A stretch of DNA of 64,000 bases from Dendrobium chrysotoxum (GCA_019925795.1 CM034313.1:3876501-3940500), one strand, 5' to 3'; shown: positions 34,260 to 46,563, counted from the first letter of the stretch. Translations and numbers: made by a program. The notes: generated from the letters alone by a model not told the origin.

Positions 34260-34714
34260 CACAAAATCAACCAAACTACCAAATCGAAAGCATGAAACCA
34301 AACAAAAAAGAAACCAGAAAAATCGCAGGACACCGAAATAAACCCAAGCAAAAACACCGAGAAAGCCAAAATAACCTGAAAGAAAGAACAAAATAAAGAT
34401 AAGAACACTTCCCTTAAGAGGAGAAAAGACGGAAGTGAAGAGATCGAGAGAACGAAGGAGGCCGCCCCAACCAAGAAGCAAACCCTAGCAGAGCCTTGGG
34501 AAGTATGCAATTGTAAAATGCTAGTAGTGTCACTATCTAAGCCTCAATGATGAACATGAAAGCTGTAAACCTTAAATATTAAACCAACATAAGGATCAAT
34601 TTTAGAGTTGATGCATGTGTGCATGTATTTTTAGAATTGACATATGTAATTGAACCTTTAGAGCTAAAAAAAATTAATGTGTAATGAGGAATGAAGAATG
34701 TATTAATTATGTGG

Positions 34715-34716
<2 letters not shown>

Positions 34717-34784
<68 letters not shown>
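34717..34784. repeat. (GA)n microsatellite, unit 3
   Basis: Pure GA tract at the conserved unit position. Confidence 0.95.
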
Positions 34785-34787
<3 letters not shown>

Positions 34788-36904
34788 TTGACCTCAAGAT
34801 TTTCTAATGAGAAAATATAAGTGCTGTTAGACCTAATTTGATAGCAAAAGAGAAAAATGAAAACTAAATTATCTATTCCAACTTTAAATAAAATTTGTTT
34901 ATTTGTGATTTGTGACTTGTGAGCATTCTCTTATTTCACGCATGATTAATAAATATTGTATAGCTAATAAACTAAACTTCTATTTTTTCCTTCATCATAT
35001 CCCCATTTTCTAACTATGCTTATTAATTTTATATAGATGATAAAAATATTATTAGAGTAAGTTGGTTTTCCCTAAGTTGGGTTTCCCAATAAATTATTAT
35101 TGCTTTATTAGGGGTAGTTATATGAGAGTGGATAGAGAGGGATAGAAGGAATAAGTGGATGCAAATCTATATATGCAACCATATATATTTTCTATAGCTT
35201 TTTTTAGTGATATCCAAATAGATAAGGTCTACTAAAGTTGGTCTTCATTATTTATAGGCTTAGTCTACCCATATGATTTTTGCATGGTGCTCATTTCATT
35301 ATTGGCCTAACCTAATCTATATTAAATTAATCTCTCTCCTTTGGTGCATCTTTCATAAGGTTTAGCTAGTTGGATTAGACGAGCTTACTAATGGGAGAGT
35401 CGCAGGGGTCATGGCTTCCTCAACTAGCTCATTTGCACATAAATATAAATTATAGATGAAAAGAACCCAACATAACTCATATATTTGAAAGGAATTTCTC
35501 AAGATCAATTTGAAAGGAATTTCTTTTTCATGTTGGACCATACAAAAGGACAATTCTCAAGATCTATTTGAAAGGAATTTCTTTTTCTTTTTATTTATTA
35601 AACAAAAACATAGGCACTAATCATCAAATAAATACAGAAAATAACTTATAAATATTTTTCCATTCATCCAATTCTATACAACTAAAATATCCATATATAC
35701 AAATCATGGTAAGGAGATCACTATATAAACATTAGAAAATCATGATTGGCAAAAATCATCTAACTGAAAACATACCTAATCAGAATCAGAATTAACAATC
35801 TCTATATCTACTCAACTTGCCCTTTCCCCTCCTTTGACCTAAAATTAACATATACATATGGGTAGGAATGAGCAACCATTGCTCAGTAGGCTACACATAA
35901 CCTACCAGATTCTTAATACTAAACAAAATAGTAAATAAATGTTTATTCTATTTTATAGAATTAGTAAAACATGCTATTTGTATAGTAGCCATCAACAAAC
36001 TGCCCATAATAGTTTTACTAACTACAGCATCTCACATTAAGTGTTTCACTATTTTCAAATTAGTATACACATAACAATTCAAAATAGTTGAATATGCAAA
36101 TTCACAAACACTAGAACATATTAATAAATATATCATATCAGTTTATAGATAAGAAAATTAAAGTCACATCAATCTCTTTTCAGGCCCTTATGCCTCCTAT
36201 TAGATCATAGACACAAAATCAAGCCCTTACAACTACATGTATATATCACATCAATATTAAGCCCTTATGACTCTCAGTATATTACACATCAATATTAAGC
36301 CCTTATGACTCTCAGTGTATTACACATCAGTATCAAGACCTTATGATTCCTAGTAAGTTACACATCAATATTAGGCCCCTATAACTCCCATTGCATAATA
36401 CTATTCATTCATTCAGTATCAATCTCTTATACCTCCTATTAGATGCACATAAGTATCATTAAACTAACAGCAAAAACTTCCTTCCACACAATTTTGATCA
36501 CACAAATACATAAATAATAACATTTTCAACATATATAAATAATATCAAACACATCACAAAAATTTACAGAATTTTACATTTATGGTAGAATAGTTAGACT
36601 TTCAGGCTAAATTTACGCACACACTTTAACAATTACTATTCACATATAATGTTCACATCTTTCAGAAATTTTATCTTTCTATAGCAATTTTTATTAGTTC
36701 TACTATACTAGAATAAATTACTCAAAATATCACACATTTAGAAATACCTAGCTAAAACTCATAATAATATGTCAAAATATGCAGAATAACGAGAATAAAA
36801 ACATACCAAAAGTTATATAATTAAAATTTACTAGATATATAGTTATCCCAATTTTTGTAGTTTTTGTTTAATTAGAAAGCCAAAATTCCCATATTTGTAG
36901 CCTC
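34785..36904. other. Unit spacer S3
   Basis: Homologous to 11112-14530 and 46561-49490, with the minisatellite of about 40-bp period at 36190-36400. It ends abruptly at 36904, fused to the truncated N4 copy. No gene of its own. Confidence 0.6.
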
Positions 36905-37257
36905 CCATCCTTGTTTTTGAGGGAAAAATGTTTGTTATTGGCCCATATTTGAGAAAAATGCCACTTTACAGAATCATAGTTACGGTGCCAATTAATCTTT
37001 CACATTTGCAAGGCTTCATAGTGGTGCAATTGAAGCATACTGGGAAGAAGGCATCACATGTATCCTCATTAATTGGCTATTCAGAAATCATGTTCAGAGT
37101 AACTTCAATATTGTAGCCATGTTCCTCGGATGCTTTCCTTCCATATTATAGAGCATGTTGAGGAGAATAACTTCATGAGGAGGAAGACTCGTAAAATCGA
37201 GCTTGCAAAAAGGGACAACCACCTTTTTCTTGCTTTTTAATCTCCAAATATACTATT
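36905..37257 (-). pseudogene. Truncated RNA polymerase IV/V subunit 7-like copy (N4)
   Basis: Retains the N-terminal half and the first part of the S1 domain. The C-terminal 50-60 codons are missing where spacer S3 abuts, and the start codon is mutated. The leader matches N2, not N3, so the S3/N4 boundary is a deletion or recombination junction between unlike units. Confidence 0.7.
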
Positions 37258-37748
37258 TTTATTAATATTTTTAAAGGCTTAATTAGATCATAAGAATAGT
37301 AATTCATAAGCATTATATTGTGAAGGAAGTTTTTGTACCCTATAGATGCATAAAACTAAGAAGTTTTTTTTAATTTTAAAATTAATTAAAATTTGATTCG
37401 ATTTAATTTATTAATTTCTTTATATATACAATCATATATAATATGCTATATTTTTAATTAAATTTATGAAGTTATAACTTAATTTTAATTTAAAATAAAA
37501 ATAAAAATTGCCATTTAAGGAGCTGGTTAGAGTCACGCTTGCTGAAGAGGTGGTTGAGGTCAAGCACAATTCTAAGTGTTTGTGTCATCTCATTGGCTAA
37601 CTCATTTATTGTGAAAGATCCATTATCTTAAATGTATTTATATTAGCATTAGTTAAACAAACTGGCTAATGTGCTAACAACTCGAGTATAAGCTGACTCA
37701 AAGATTGAGAGAACTTTTCACTTCGATGTGATGCCGATTGAAGTATTG
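37258..37748. other. Leader and spacer of unit 4
   Basis: Leader remnants, an AT-rich stretch like 26780-26940, and the AGCACAATTCTAAGTG repeat (37561). No TATA block: it is deleted here. No gene. Confidence 0.5.
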
Positions 37749-37962
37749 AAGTTTCCTTTGTCTCAAATCATCATTCAAATCCTCCCGTGCCCTAACCACA
37801 CTGTCTCTGGCGATTTTAGGGCTCCCTTCTTCCTCCTGATTTCTTGCCTCTTCGCTGCTGTTTTTTGCTTACGCTCTTTAGGTTCTCTAAAGTAGTTGTA
37901 GTTTTGGTGCCACTTCTGCTTGTTTGCCCTGATGGGGCAGTATTTTTGGCTATGGTGGTGCT

Positions 37963-39380
37963 TTGTCTTTCACTTCGTGGGGGAATGCTTCAGATCTCAT
38001 GTTGGGTAAGAACAAAGGTTTTTTTTTTAACTTGGATGTTGATGGTCAAAAATCACCATCTCGCTCTTGCTCTTTCAAAGATGTCCTTTCTGGCAACTCT
38101 CCGGCAAGTGAAAATCTTTCAACTTTAACCCAATCAATTTTCAATGGTTTGCCGGCTGTGCTTTTGTCTGATGAAGAGGTTCTTAAACTTTTTTCTTCTT
38201 TTCAATTTACTCTAGTGGGAAAATTTGGCATGCGTAGGCCGAATCTTGATACTATTCAACATTTTTTTGGTAACCTCAAATTATCTGGTTTTTATTCTGT
38301 GGGCTTGCTGGATTCTCATCATGTTGCCATTCATGAGCTCTCTAACGATTTAGACTATAGTAGGATTTTTGCTAGAAGATCTTACTTTATGAATAATTGT
38401 CAAATGCGTATTCTGAAATGGACACCATTTTTTGATATTAGAGAGGAATCTCCGATAGTGCCGATTTGAATTTTGTTTCCTAATATGTGTCTGCATTTTT
38501 TTAATCCGAAAGTTTTACATGCACTTGGTTCCATTTTTGGTAGACTGCTTCATATTGATCAAGCGACTACATCTAGGACCCGCCCTTATATGGCTAGGGT
38601 TTTAATTGAGGTCAAAGTTACAAAAAAACATGTGAAAGAAATGTGGGTTGGATCAAAAGCTTTTGGTTATTTACAATAAGTTGAGTTTGAAAAATGCCAA
38701 AATTTTTTTCTCATTGTAAGGTTCATGGTCATGCTTTGACTGAGTGCTTTTGATTGCAACCGAACTTAAGAAAAACATCAAGCCAGGCAGTTGGGAATGC
38801 TGGCCCTAATCCGAGAGAAGATGTGTCCAATGAGAATGTTAATGAATTGATCCATTTGGATCATGTGGAGTCGTCTTCCTCAAATGAGAAGAAGGAGAAT
38901 GATGTTGATTTAAATTTGGATATTTTGGAAAATAGAGAAGTTGTTTTAGCTGAGAAGGTTGCTACTAGTGTGGGTATTCTTAATAATGAGGGTGAGAATG
39001 TTCCTAATATTTATGTTTCGATTGATTCTATGCTCCAAAATAATGAGAATCCTCAGTTACCTATAACTCAATTGCTTCTTAATATAGAAGTTGAATAAGA
39101 TAATGATTTATTGGTTCCTTAGGATGTGTCTAATGAGGAGTGTGAAGTAGGGAAATTTATTCCTAAATCTAAATTGGATTCTAAGAATGTGGATCATGGA
39201 AGTATTGTTGAAAAAGAGGATTCTACTTCTTCAAATCATGAGGATTGTGTTTCTAAAACTAATGTTGAGGATGGTTTCTCTAAGGTTGGAAAAAAGAAAG
39301 GTAAACATGTTAAAGTTTCCTTACTTTCTACACCTTGTTCTACCAGAGCTCAAACTAATTCAAAAGATTGCAATGTTTAA
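37963..39380 (+). pseudogene. LINE C ORF1
   Basis: First ATG considered at 37963. DUF4283 region: FQFTLVGKFGMRRPNLDTI, LSNDLDYSRIFARRSYF, LKWTPFFDIREESPIVPI, then a TGA (38467) where LINE A and D have Trp. A second stop at 38677 is followed by a frameshift. The zinc knuckle (near 38710) reads FFSHCKVHGHALTECF, lacking the first Cys. The acidic C-terminus has stops near 39096 and 39121. Terminates at TAA 39378-39380, overlapping the ORF2 start. Confidence 0.88.
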
Positions 39381-42300
39381 GGCTCTTATATGGAATGTGA
39401 GGGGTATTGCGGAGGTGGATTCTAAAGTTAGAGATAGAAATTTGTGCAGAGTGCATAATATTCATTTCTTGGTCTTAATTGTGCCTTTTATTTCAAAAAA
39501 TAAGCTTGATTTTACTGCCTCTCGCTTGGGGTTTTCCATGAAATATGCTAATTGTTCTAATAAAATTTTGATTATGTGGAATAGTGCCATAAATGTGAAT
39601 ATTATTTCTGATTTTTGCAAGTTATTCATACTCAAATTACTTTCTTTAATACCAAGTGTAATGTCTCTTTTGTGTATGCTGCGTGTTCCAGGTTGAGTCG
39701 CTTTCCTCTTTGGGAGCAATTAGCTAATTTGCTCTTAATGCTAATGACCCATGGTGTGTTGGTAGAGATTTTAATATTATTTCTAATGCTTCTGAGAGAG
39801 TGGGGGGGGGGGGGGGGGGGCGGGGGGGGACCCTCCCAATCCCAATGCTATGGAGGATTTTAATTATACGATTAATGATTGTAATTTACATGACATTGGG
39901 TATTTTGGGGGTACCTTTACTTGGAATAGAGCTACTATGTGACAAAGACTCGATAGGATCCTTTTCAATACTGACTGGATTAATGATTTTGCTATGGCTC
40001 ATGTGAAACATTTAAGTAGAACTAATTCTAATCACGCTCCTTTACTTTTGAGTATTAATGCGAATAGATCTATTGGCCCTTCTGCTTTTAGGCTTCAAAA
40101 CATGTGGTTATTACATAATGATTTTAAGAATTTGATTCATACCAACTAGCATGCTCCTATTTACCCTGATAATAATTTTACTGGTATGTCTAGATTATGG
40201 TCTAAGTTGAGTAGGTTGAAGCAGAAGTTGAGATGGTGGAATAAAAATATTTTTAAAAATATTTTTCTAATATTAAGGAAGTTGAAAATAAGGTTATTGA
40301 GCTGGATAAAGTGTTTTTGGAGGATCCTATTAATAACAATCTCACTAGCCTTAATAATGCGAAAGTTAGTCTCTTTCAATTGCAAAATTAGGAGGAAATG
40401 TTCTGGAGGCAGAAAGCTACTTCTAAGCTTATTTTGGAGAGGTGGAACACCAAGTATTTTCAAGCTATGGCTTATAAGAATAGAGCCATGAATCATATTT
40501 ATAAAATTAGTAATAATGATGGTAGTTTTTATGAGTATGAGGATTTAATTTTTAACTCTGGGTCAAATACTTTAAAATTTTTTTAATAATAATGTTAACA
40601 CTATTCCTATAGTTAATCCTTATGTTATTACTCACATTATTAGAAACAATGAGAATCACTTACTCACTCAATCTCCTACTAAGTCAGAAATATGGAATGC
40701 TATTACTAATATGAATGGGAAGTCGGTGGCTGGTCTTGATGGGTTCACTACTGAATTCTTTTAGAAAACTTAAGATGTTGTTAAATTAGATGTGATGGAG
40801 GTTGTGAAAGATTTCTTTGTTGGTAACCCTTATCCTAATTTTTTTGTCCAATAATATTATTTTAATTCCTAAAAAGGAGGCTGCTAATAACTGGAATGAT
40901 TTTAGATCGATTAGTCTTTGCTCATTTCTTAACAAACATAATTCTAAAATCATTTCCAGTAGATTGGTTAACTTTCTGCCTAAAATTTTTTCTTATCATG
41001 ATACTGGTTTTGTAAAAGGGAGGAGCATTTTTGACAATGTTCTTCTTACTCAAGAGATCACACATGACATTAATGCCAAAGTGAAAGGGGGCAATATCAT
41101 TTTGAAACTTGATATCACCAAAGCTTATGATAACCTGAATTGGAATTTTTGTATAAGGTTTTGTCTTTATCGGGTTTTAGTTCCTCATTCATTTGCTTAT
41201 TAAGATTAACATTGAAAATTGTTACTTTTATGTGATTTTTAATGGGAGGAATGATGGTTTTTTAAAATCCTCTTAAGGCTTAAGGCAAGGTGACCCTATA
41301 TCTCCTACTATTTTTATTATTGCTACTGAATATATTAAAGGGGCATGGAGGACTTATATAAAAGGCATCTGAAGCTTCTTTTTCATACTATAGGTGGTAT
41401 CTCAATATCTCATCTCAGTTTTGCTAATGATTTTATTATCTTTTCGAATGGTTCTATTAATAACATTAAAGTTTTAGTCAACTTTCTTTCCTAGTTTCAA
41501 AATATGAGTGGTTTAGCCATTAACAAAGATAAAAGCAGTTTTATTGTCACTAATTCTATTAATCGTGGTAGAACTAGTGCTATACAAAGTATTTATGGTT
41601 TTAATTCTAAGCCGTTGCCCATTAAGTAGTTGGGTACCTCTCTTTTTAAAGGTAGAAAAAAAACTCACCTCTTTGATGATATTTTTACTGCTTTTCAAAG
41701 AAAACTTTTTTGCTTGGTCTTCTAACTTCCTTTCTTTTGGAGGGAGGCCTGTGCTAATTAAAAGTGTCTTGAACTATATTCCTACTTTTATTTTACAAAC
41801 TATGCAACCCACATTGTCTATTTGCCTTAGATTAGAGAGAATGATTACTAAGTTCTTCTGGGGATAAAAAAATAATAGTTCTTATATTTTTTGGGCTTCG
41901 TGGAAGAAAATTTGTGGTGTTTTTAATGAAGGGGGTTTAGGTTGCAAGAATATCATGGATACGGTTCAGGCCTTTTCTCATAAATTATGATTTTCTTTTT
42001 AGATCTAATACCAATTTGTGGGCTCAATTTATGAATGTTAAATATTGCAAAGATATTCATCCTCTGTTATGCAGTTATAAAAGTGCCGACTCTATGGTCT
42101 GGAAAAGGATTTGCCATATCAAATGGGAGGTAGAGCAATTTATTCAATGGGGTTTGGGCAAAGGTGATGCTTTTTCTGGCAAGACAATTGGTTAGGACCC
42201 TTTTATATTGATAGCTTTCATAATATGCATACTCGTGACAATATTAAGGTTAATAATTTTATTGATAATGGTTCTTGGAGTGTCAATAAAATTTTGGATG

Positions 42301-43485
42301 TCATTCCTAATGTGTTAATTGATAGTATCTTGACTATTCCTTTAGAATTATTGTGCAAGGATAAAATTTTGTTCAATTTATCTTCTTCTGGTAAGTTTCA
42401 TTTGAAGAATGTTTGGAATACTATTAGAGTTAATTATGAGAATTCTCACATTTATTCTGCTATTTGGCATAACAACATTCCTTTATCTTATTCCATTCTT
42501 GTTTGGAGGTTTCTTAAAGGTTTTCTTCCTATTGATGATTTGCTTTTGAAAAAAGGTTTTATTTTTCCTTCTAAATGTCAATGTTGTTCTAATGTTGAAA
42601 ATGTTAATCATATATTTTTTAATGGGGATATTGCTAAAAAAGTTTGGAGTTATTTTTTTATTCTGGCTAATAAGGGGATTTTTAATAGTAATAGTGATGT
42701 GATATCTATTTTAAAGTGTTGGTTGACTACCACTAAAGGCCACATCTACAACTTAATACCTATCTTTAATTTGTGGTATCTTTGGAGGGCTAGAAATGAT
42801 TCCAAGCATAATAACATTAATATATGGATACTAATCATATCATTGGCAATGTTAGAAATAAAATTTTGCAATTTTACTCTGTGAATCTTATTACTGCTAA
42901 AAAGTTTTACAAGTGCAATGCCATGGCCTTAGAGTTAGGTATTTTCATTGAATGTGTGCCATCGGATAGAAATGAGAGGATTGTGAGGTGGATCAAACCT
43001 TCCCCTCCTTATGTTAAACTTAATTCTGACAGTTTTGTTGGCCCCTCCTCTGTTGGGGCAGGTGGCATCATTCGTAATCATTTAGGTTGTAATATAACTG
43101 CCTACGCTAGTCCTTTAAATTTATGTAATGTTATTAATGTCGAACTCATGGGTTTATCCTAAGGGCTTGATATTTTCCATAAATTAGGGATTGAATATGT
43201 GTGGATAGATGTGGATGATATGCTTTTAATTCAGATCTTTAATAATGTAGTGGCTGGTAATCATCAAATCTTTTATATTATTAGAAAAATTAAGTAGTTC
43301 CTCTCTTCCCTTAATTAATTTATTTCTCATACTTATTGGGAAGCCAATTCCTGTGCTAACTAGTTGGCCAAATTCGACAACCAACTTGAAGTTTTATAGG
43401 AGTTTACTGTTATGAATTTACCTCTCATGCTGAAAGGTTTGATTAATTTGGACAAATCTGGATTGCCTTATATCCGTAATGCTTG
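39373..43485 (+). pseudogene. LINE C ORF2: endonuclease-RT-zf-RNase H
   Basis: ATG at 39373 (MFKALIWNVRGIA). Frameshift near 39620; G19-C-G8 tract at 39802-39829 breaks the endonuclease. The SDH motif is SNH (40030-40032). RT pieces: RSISLC, GFVKGRSIFDN, KLDITKAYDNLNW, GDPISP; the active site FADD reads FAND (41420-41431), so the first Asp is lost. Zinc-binding: HNNIPLSYSILVWRFL, CQCCSNVENVNH. RNase H (about 42960-43400) keeps Asp (NSDS), Glu (VELMGL) and Asp (WIDVDD). Numerous stops. Confidence 0.9.
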
Positions 43486-44570
43486 ATGGTTTTTGTTTTT
43501 GTGGTTTTTGTGTTTTTGTGGTTCCCTAGTTCTGCTTTATGTGCTAGGGGAGGGATCAGTACATCGTGACTTTTGCCTTCATGACTTCATGGATACTAAT
43601 CGCCTGTGTTGGATTATGTTTCAAGTTTTTTTTATTTTTTTCTATATCTGACAGCTATGCAGTTGGGTGGATTTGATTGGTTTGGTCATTGTTTGTTCTG
43701 ATTCTTTTTTCTTAATTCACTTTCTATACTAGGTTGTTTTGACTAAGAAAGATTTTTTATGATCAAGGTGGCTAGATGATTAAGATGTTTCTTATTTTTT
43801 GGATTAATAAGTTTGTTAGCAATCCTATTACTTATTGTATGATTTGTCATTATGGTTGCCTTCAATTTGGGTGCCTGATGCCTATTGGCTGTTGTTCTAA
43901 TTTGCAGTGTTATGCTATCCAGATTTTTTACTATCTTGGCTTCTCGGTCTCTGGTATCCTTATTATATTGTTATGGTTGTGGCAGAGCACTTTACATTCT
44001 GGTGTTCGTTCTGGTTTTACTTATTCAACCGATACTCTTATCAATCGGTGCCCTCTCTTAATGTGGCTATCAGATATGTCTGCATTGGTATTTTGATTGG
44101 TTATCTTAACTGGGGTGTTCTCGACTTAATGTTGTTATTGAGCTATCTTTATAAGTTTTATGTAGGGCTGCTGCATTTTCGGGAAGACCAGTTTGTGCTG
44201 GATGGAGATGGTTAATGCTATTTTCTAATAAAATCAATGGGCTTCAATTCCTAACTCTTTTTTAATTATTTTGTTATTACTATGCTTTGCTTCTTTTTTG
44301 CAGTCCCTATTTCTTGCAGGCTCTTTGGTTTGAGGATTTTGTGGATGAGCTAATCATTTTTTGCAAGAAGTTTGAGCTGATTGTTCTATATCTTATCTTC
44401 CTTTTTTGGTGCTGGCTACTTGCAGCCCTACCATGTTATTAGGGTATTCTGTTATTCTTAGTATAGGGAACCATCAACTCTTAGGTTTTATTTTAATTAT
44501 TTTTTGTAGCTCTGTCGAGCATTAGTGAGCTGAAGGTTCCTTTTAAGGACCTTATAACCCTTCTTTTATA
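43486..44570 (+). other. LINE C 3' UTR
   Basis: T/G-rich, about 1.1 kb. Open hydrophobic frames at 43776-44096 and 43907-44215 resemble in character those of LINE A and D 3' UTRs. No proven coding role. Confidence 0.4.
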
Positions 44571-44628
44571 TTAACACGTAGGCCCCGCCACGGGTTTTCC
44601 TTAAAAAAAAAGTTTCCTTAGTCTTAAA

Positions 44629-45164
44629 ATTTTCAATTATTTCATTAAATTCCCCTAATTATATTAATTAAAATAAATTCGATATTTGGTATAATTGAAA
44701 TATAAAATTATATTATTCTTCATAAATTAAAATTTAATTTTGTTTCCATTGAATTCACTCAATGATTTCTTACATATAAAATCATATATGTTCACTCATG
44801 CCATTTTTTGGAAGGAGTTTTTTTTTTGGAAGTATTAAATGCTCATTTCTATACTAATTTAACAAATAATTTACTCTATAAATACATACAATGAGTGAGG
44901 TAGAAAAACCATGGGATTTATAAATTAAATGAGCTTTCATTGTAAGATTATTTTTGTATTTTGTGTAAGAAAAACATAAAATCTATTTCAATCAAATTTG
45001 AATCATGATATTTTGAATTGCTTTTTTTGGTTTCAAAATATAAAGTTGGAGAACAAAACAATCAATTACATAATTGTTATTTGCTTTAAGAGAGTACCCA
45101 CATACCACATAGAATATAAACTTAAAAAAGTTAAGCCATAATTCTAAAAATTGAGCTTATGAAC
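44629..45164. other. AT-rich spacer left of N5
   Basis: Continuation of unit 4 tail after LINE C, then the left flank of N5 (ATAAAATCTATTTCAATCAA also precedes N1 and N3). No gene. Confidence 0.5.
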
Positions 45165-45698
45165 TCAAATAGGTCCAAGATAATTAGCTTCAATAGTTGC
45201 TTGGATATGGAACTCTTTTTCGCTTTTAATCCACTCAACCTTAAAAACTTTGAACCTCACCTTTGTGCCTTTTTGCATGCTTCCCCCTCGATTCACATTC
45301 ACAAACACTAGTTCTTCAGCTATATAGAATTTGTAGTCTTTCATCTTCTTTTCGGAGAGAAAAATATTTTGCATTGGCCCAGATTTGAGAAAAATGCCAT
45401 CTGCCATAATCTTATCTACGGTGCCAATTAAGATCTCACCCTTGCATGGCTTCATAGTGGTGCAGTTGAAAGATACTTTGAAGAGGACTTCATGAGTACG
45501 CTTATTAATTCGACCGTCATCAGTATGGTTTAGAAAGATAGGTGAAAGAAAGTAGCCGTGTTTCATAGATGCTTTTCGACGACCAACTTTGGAGAAGAGT
45601 TGAATGGTTAAATATTTACGAAGAGAAATATTTAAGCGCTTGAGCTCATTAGGCGGGACAATCACTTTTTTTATCAATTCAACATCCAAAAACACCAT
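45165..45698 (-). CDS. RNA polymerase IV/V subunit 7-like protein, copy N5
   Basis: 177 residues with the ATG at 45698-45696, homologous to the starts of N1 and N3; an upstream in-frame TTG is not used here. Tip domain: PPNELKRLNISLRKYLTIQL. S1/OB domain: KGEILIGTVDKIMADGIFLK, then SGPMQNIFLSEKKMKDYKF, VRFKVFKVEWIKSEKEFHI, ATIEANYLGPI. HG of the S1 motif is DG here. No stop or shift. By eye about four-fifths identical to N3, with changes concentrated in the N-terminal half. Confidence 0.87.
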   Translation of the reverse strand: MVFLDVELIKKVIVPPNELKRLNISLRKYLTIQLFSKVGRRKASMKHGYFLSPIFLNHTDDGRINKRTHEVLFKVSFNCTTMKPCKGEILIGTVDKIMADGIFLKSGPMQNIFLSEKKMKDYKFYIAEELVFVNVNRGGSMQKGTKVRFKVFKVEWIKSEKEFHIQATIEANYLGPI

Positions 45699-45719
45699 TT
45701 TTAGCAATATGTTGAAAGG

Positions 45720-45797
45720 CTGAAATCATAAGAATATAAATGTTCTAAGGCTTATATCTTACATGGTCCAATTTTAAACAACTATAAAATGATGCAA

Positions 45798-45862
<65 letters not shown>

Positions 45863-45903
45863 CTACACTTGAAAATTAAATTAAGAATTGGGTGTAAACT
45901 CAC
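45720..45903 (-). other. Predicted 5' UTR intron of N5
   Basis: Donor AATTGTGAGT at 45903 and acceptor ATGATTTCAG ending at 45720; the (TA)n run lies inside. Same geometry as N1. Confidence 0.45.
45800..45858. repeat. (TA)n microsatellite in N5 leader
   Basis: Pure TA run within the predicted 5' UTR intron. Confidence 0.95.
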
Positions 45904-46009
45904 AATTAGGCTTGCAAATTGTCTTTGGGACAATTACAATCTTAGCCTCAATAAGAAGCTAGAATTCTGATTACTTTAGTAGAAAAGTTAGAATTGAAAC
46001 TCTTATTGA

Positions 46010-46260
46010 ATCTAATAATATGTTGATATAATAGTGTCTATTTATAGGTAATAGAAGAGTGTTTTAATGGAAAATCTAATAAATAAAAATATCCTTAGTA
46101 ATGAGGATATATTATGGTAATAATAATTATAGATTCTTATTATAAATATTAGATATATATTCTATAATTATATGACAATGAATAATTCTGATATCTCTAC
46201 TATTTATATGGAAATAAGTAATTCAGATATCTTTAACAATCTTTTCTTATTTATCAAGCT
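46010..46260 (-). promoter_or_regulatory. N5 promoter block with TATA box
   Basis: CTATAAATAG (minus) at 46038-46047, about 340 bp from the ATG, with the same flanks as N1 and N3 and no transposon between it and the (GA)n tract. This is the only intact gene whose upstream unit sequence is uninterrupted. Confidence 0.55.
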
Positions 46261-46484
46261 AATGTGAAACCCCAATTATTAGAATTGTAAACCTTAAATA
46301 TCGAGCCAACATAAGGATCAAATTTAGATATGGTGCAATGTATCTCAATTTTAAGATAAAAAAAAAAATTAGATATGGTGCATGTGACATATGTGCTTGT
46401 ATTTCTAGAATGGACATCTGCAATTAAACTTTTAGAGCTCAAAAAATTATTGCATGATGATCAATGCAATAATTATATGGTGTT

Positions 46485-46487
<3 letters not shown>

Positions 46488-46560
<73 letters not shown>
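46488..46560. repeat. (GA)n microsatellite, unit 5
   Basis: Pure GA run directly after GTTGAAGAG, the sequence duplicated by the MITE in unit 1. Confidence 0.95.

Positions 46561-46563
<3 letters not shown>

Larger units (their letters stand above)
28853..34565 (-). mobile_element. LINE B, RT-core-deleted L1-clade element
   Basis: Minus-strand element inserted in unit 3. TAAACCTTA occurs on both sides (28844-28852, 34566-34574) at the point where unit 5 is uninterrupted, so it is the likely target duplication, though short. The 3' end reads CGCGTAGGCCCTTTAAGGG then a short TA-rich tail. ORF1 and ORF2 overlap by 8 nt. The RT catalytic core is deleted at 31030/31031. Subfamily partner of LINE E by ORF1 sequence. 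Confidence 0.88.
37768..44609 (+). mobile_element. LINE C, near full-length L1-clade element
   Basis: Flanked by a 19-bp duplication with two mismatches, AAGTTTCCTTTGTCTCAAA at 37749-37767 and its variant at 44610-44628. Order: 5' UTR, ORF1, ORF2, 3' UTR, then AACACGTAGGCCCCGCCACG, GGGTTTTCC and a short A-rich tail. Diverged TSD copies and many lesions indicate that it is older than LINE D or A. Both endonuclease and RT have lost catalytic residues. Confidence 0.92.

Noticed and set aside
36190..36400. CRISPR-like look of regularly spaced repeats
   Set aside because: Period and units are imperfect tandem minisatellite copies without unique spacers, in a plant nuclear context.
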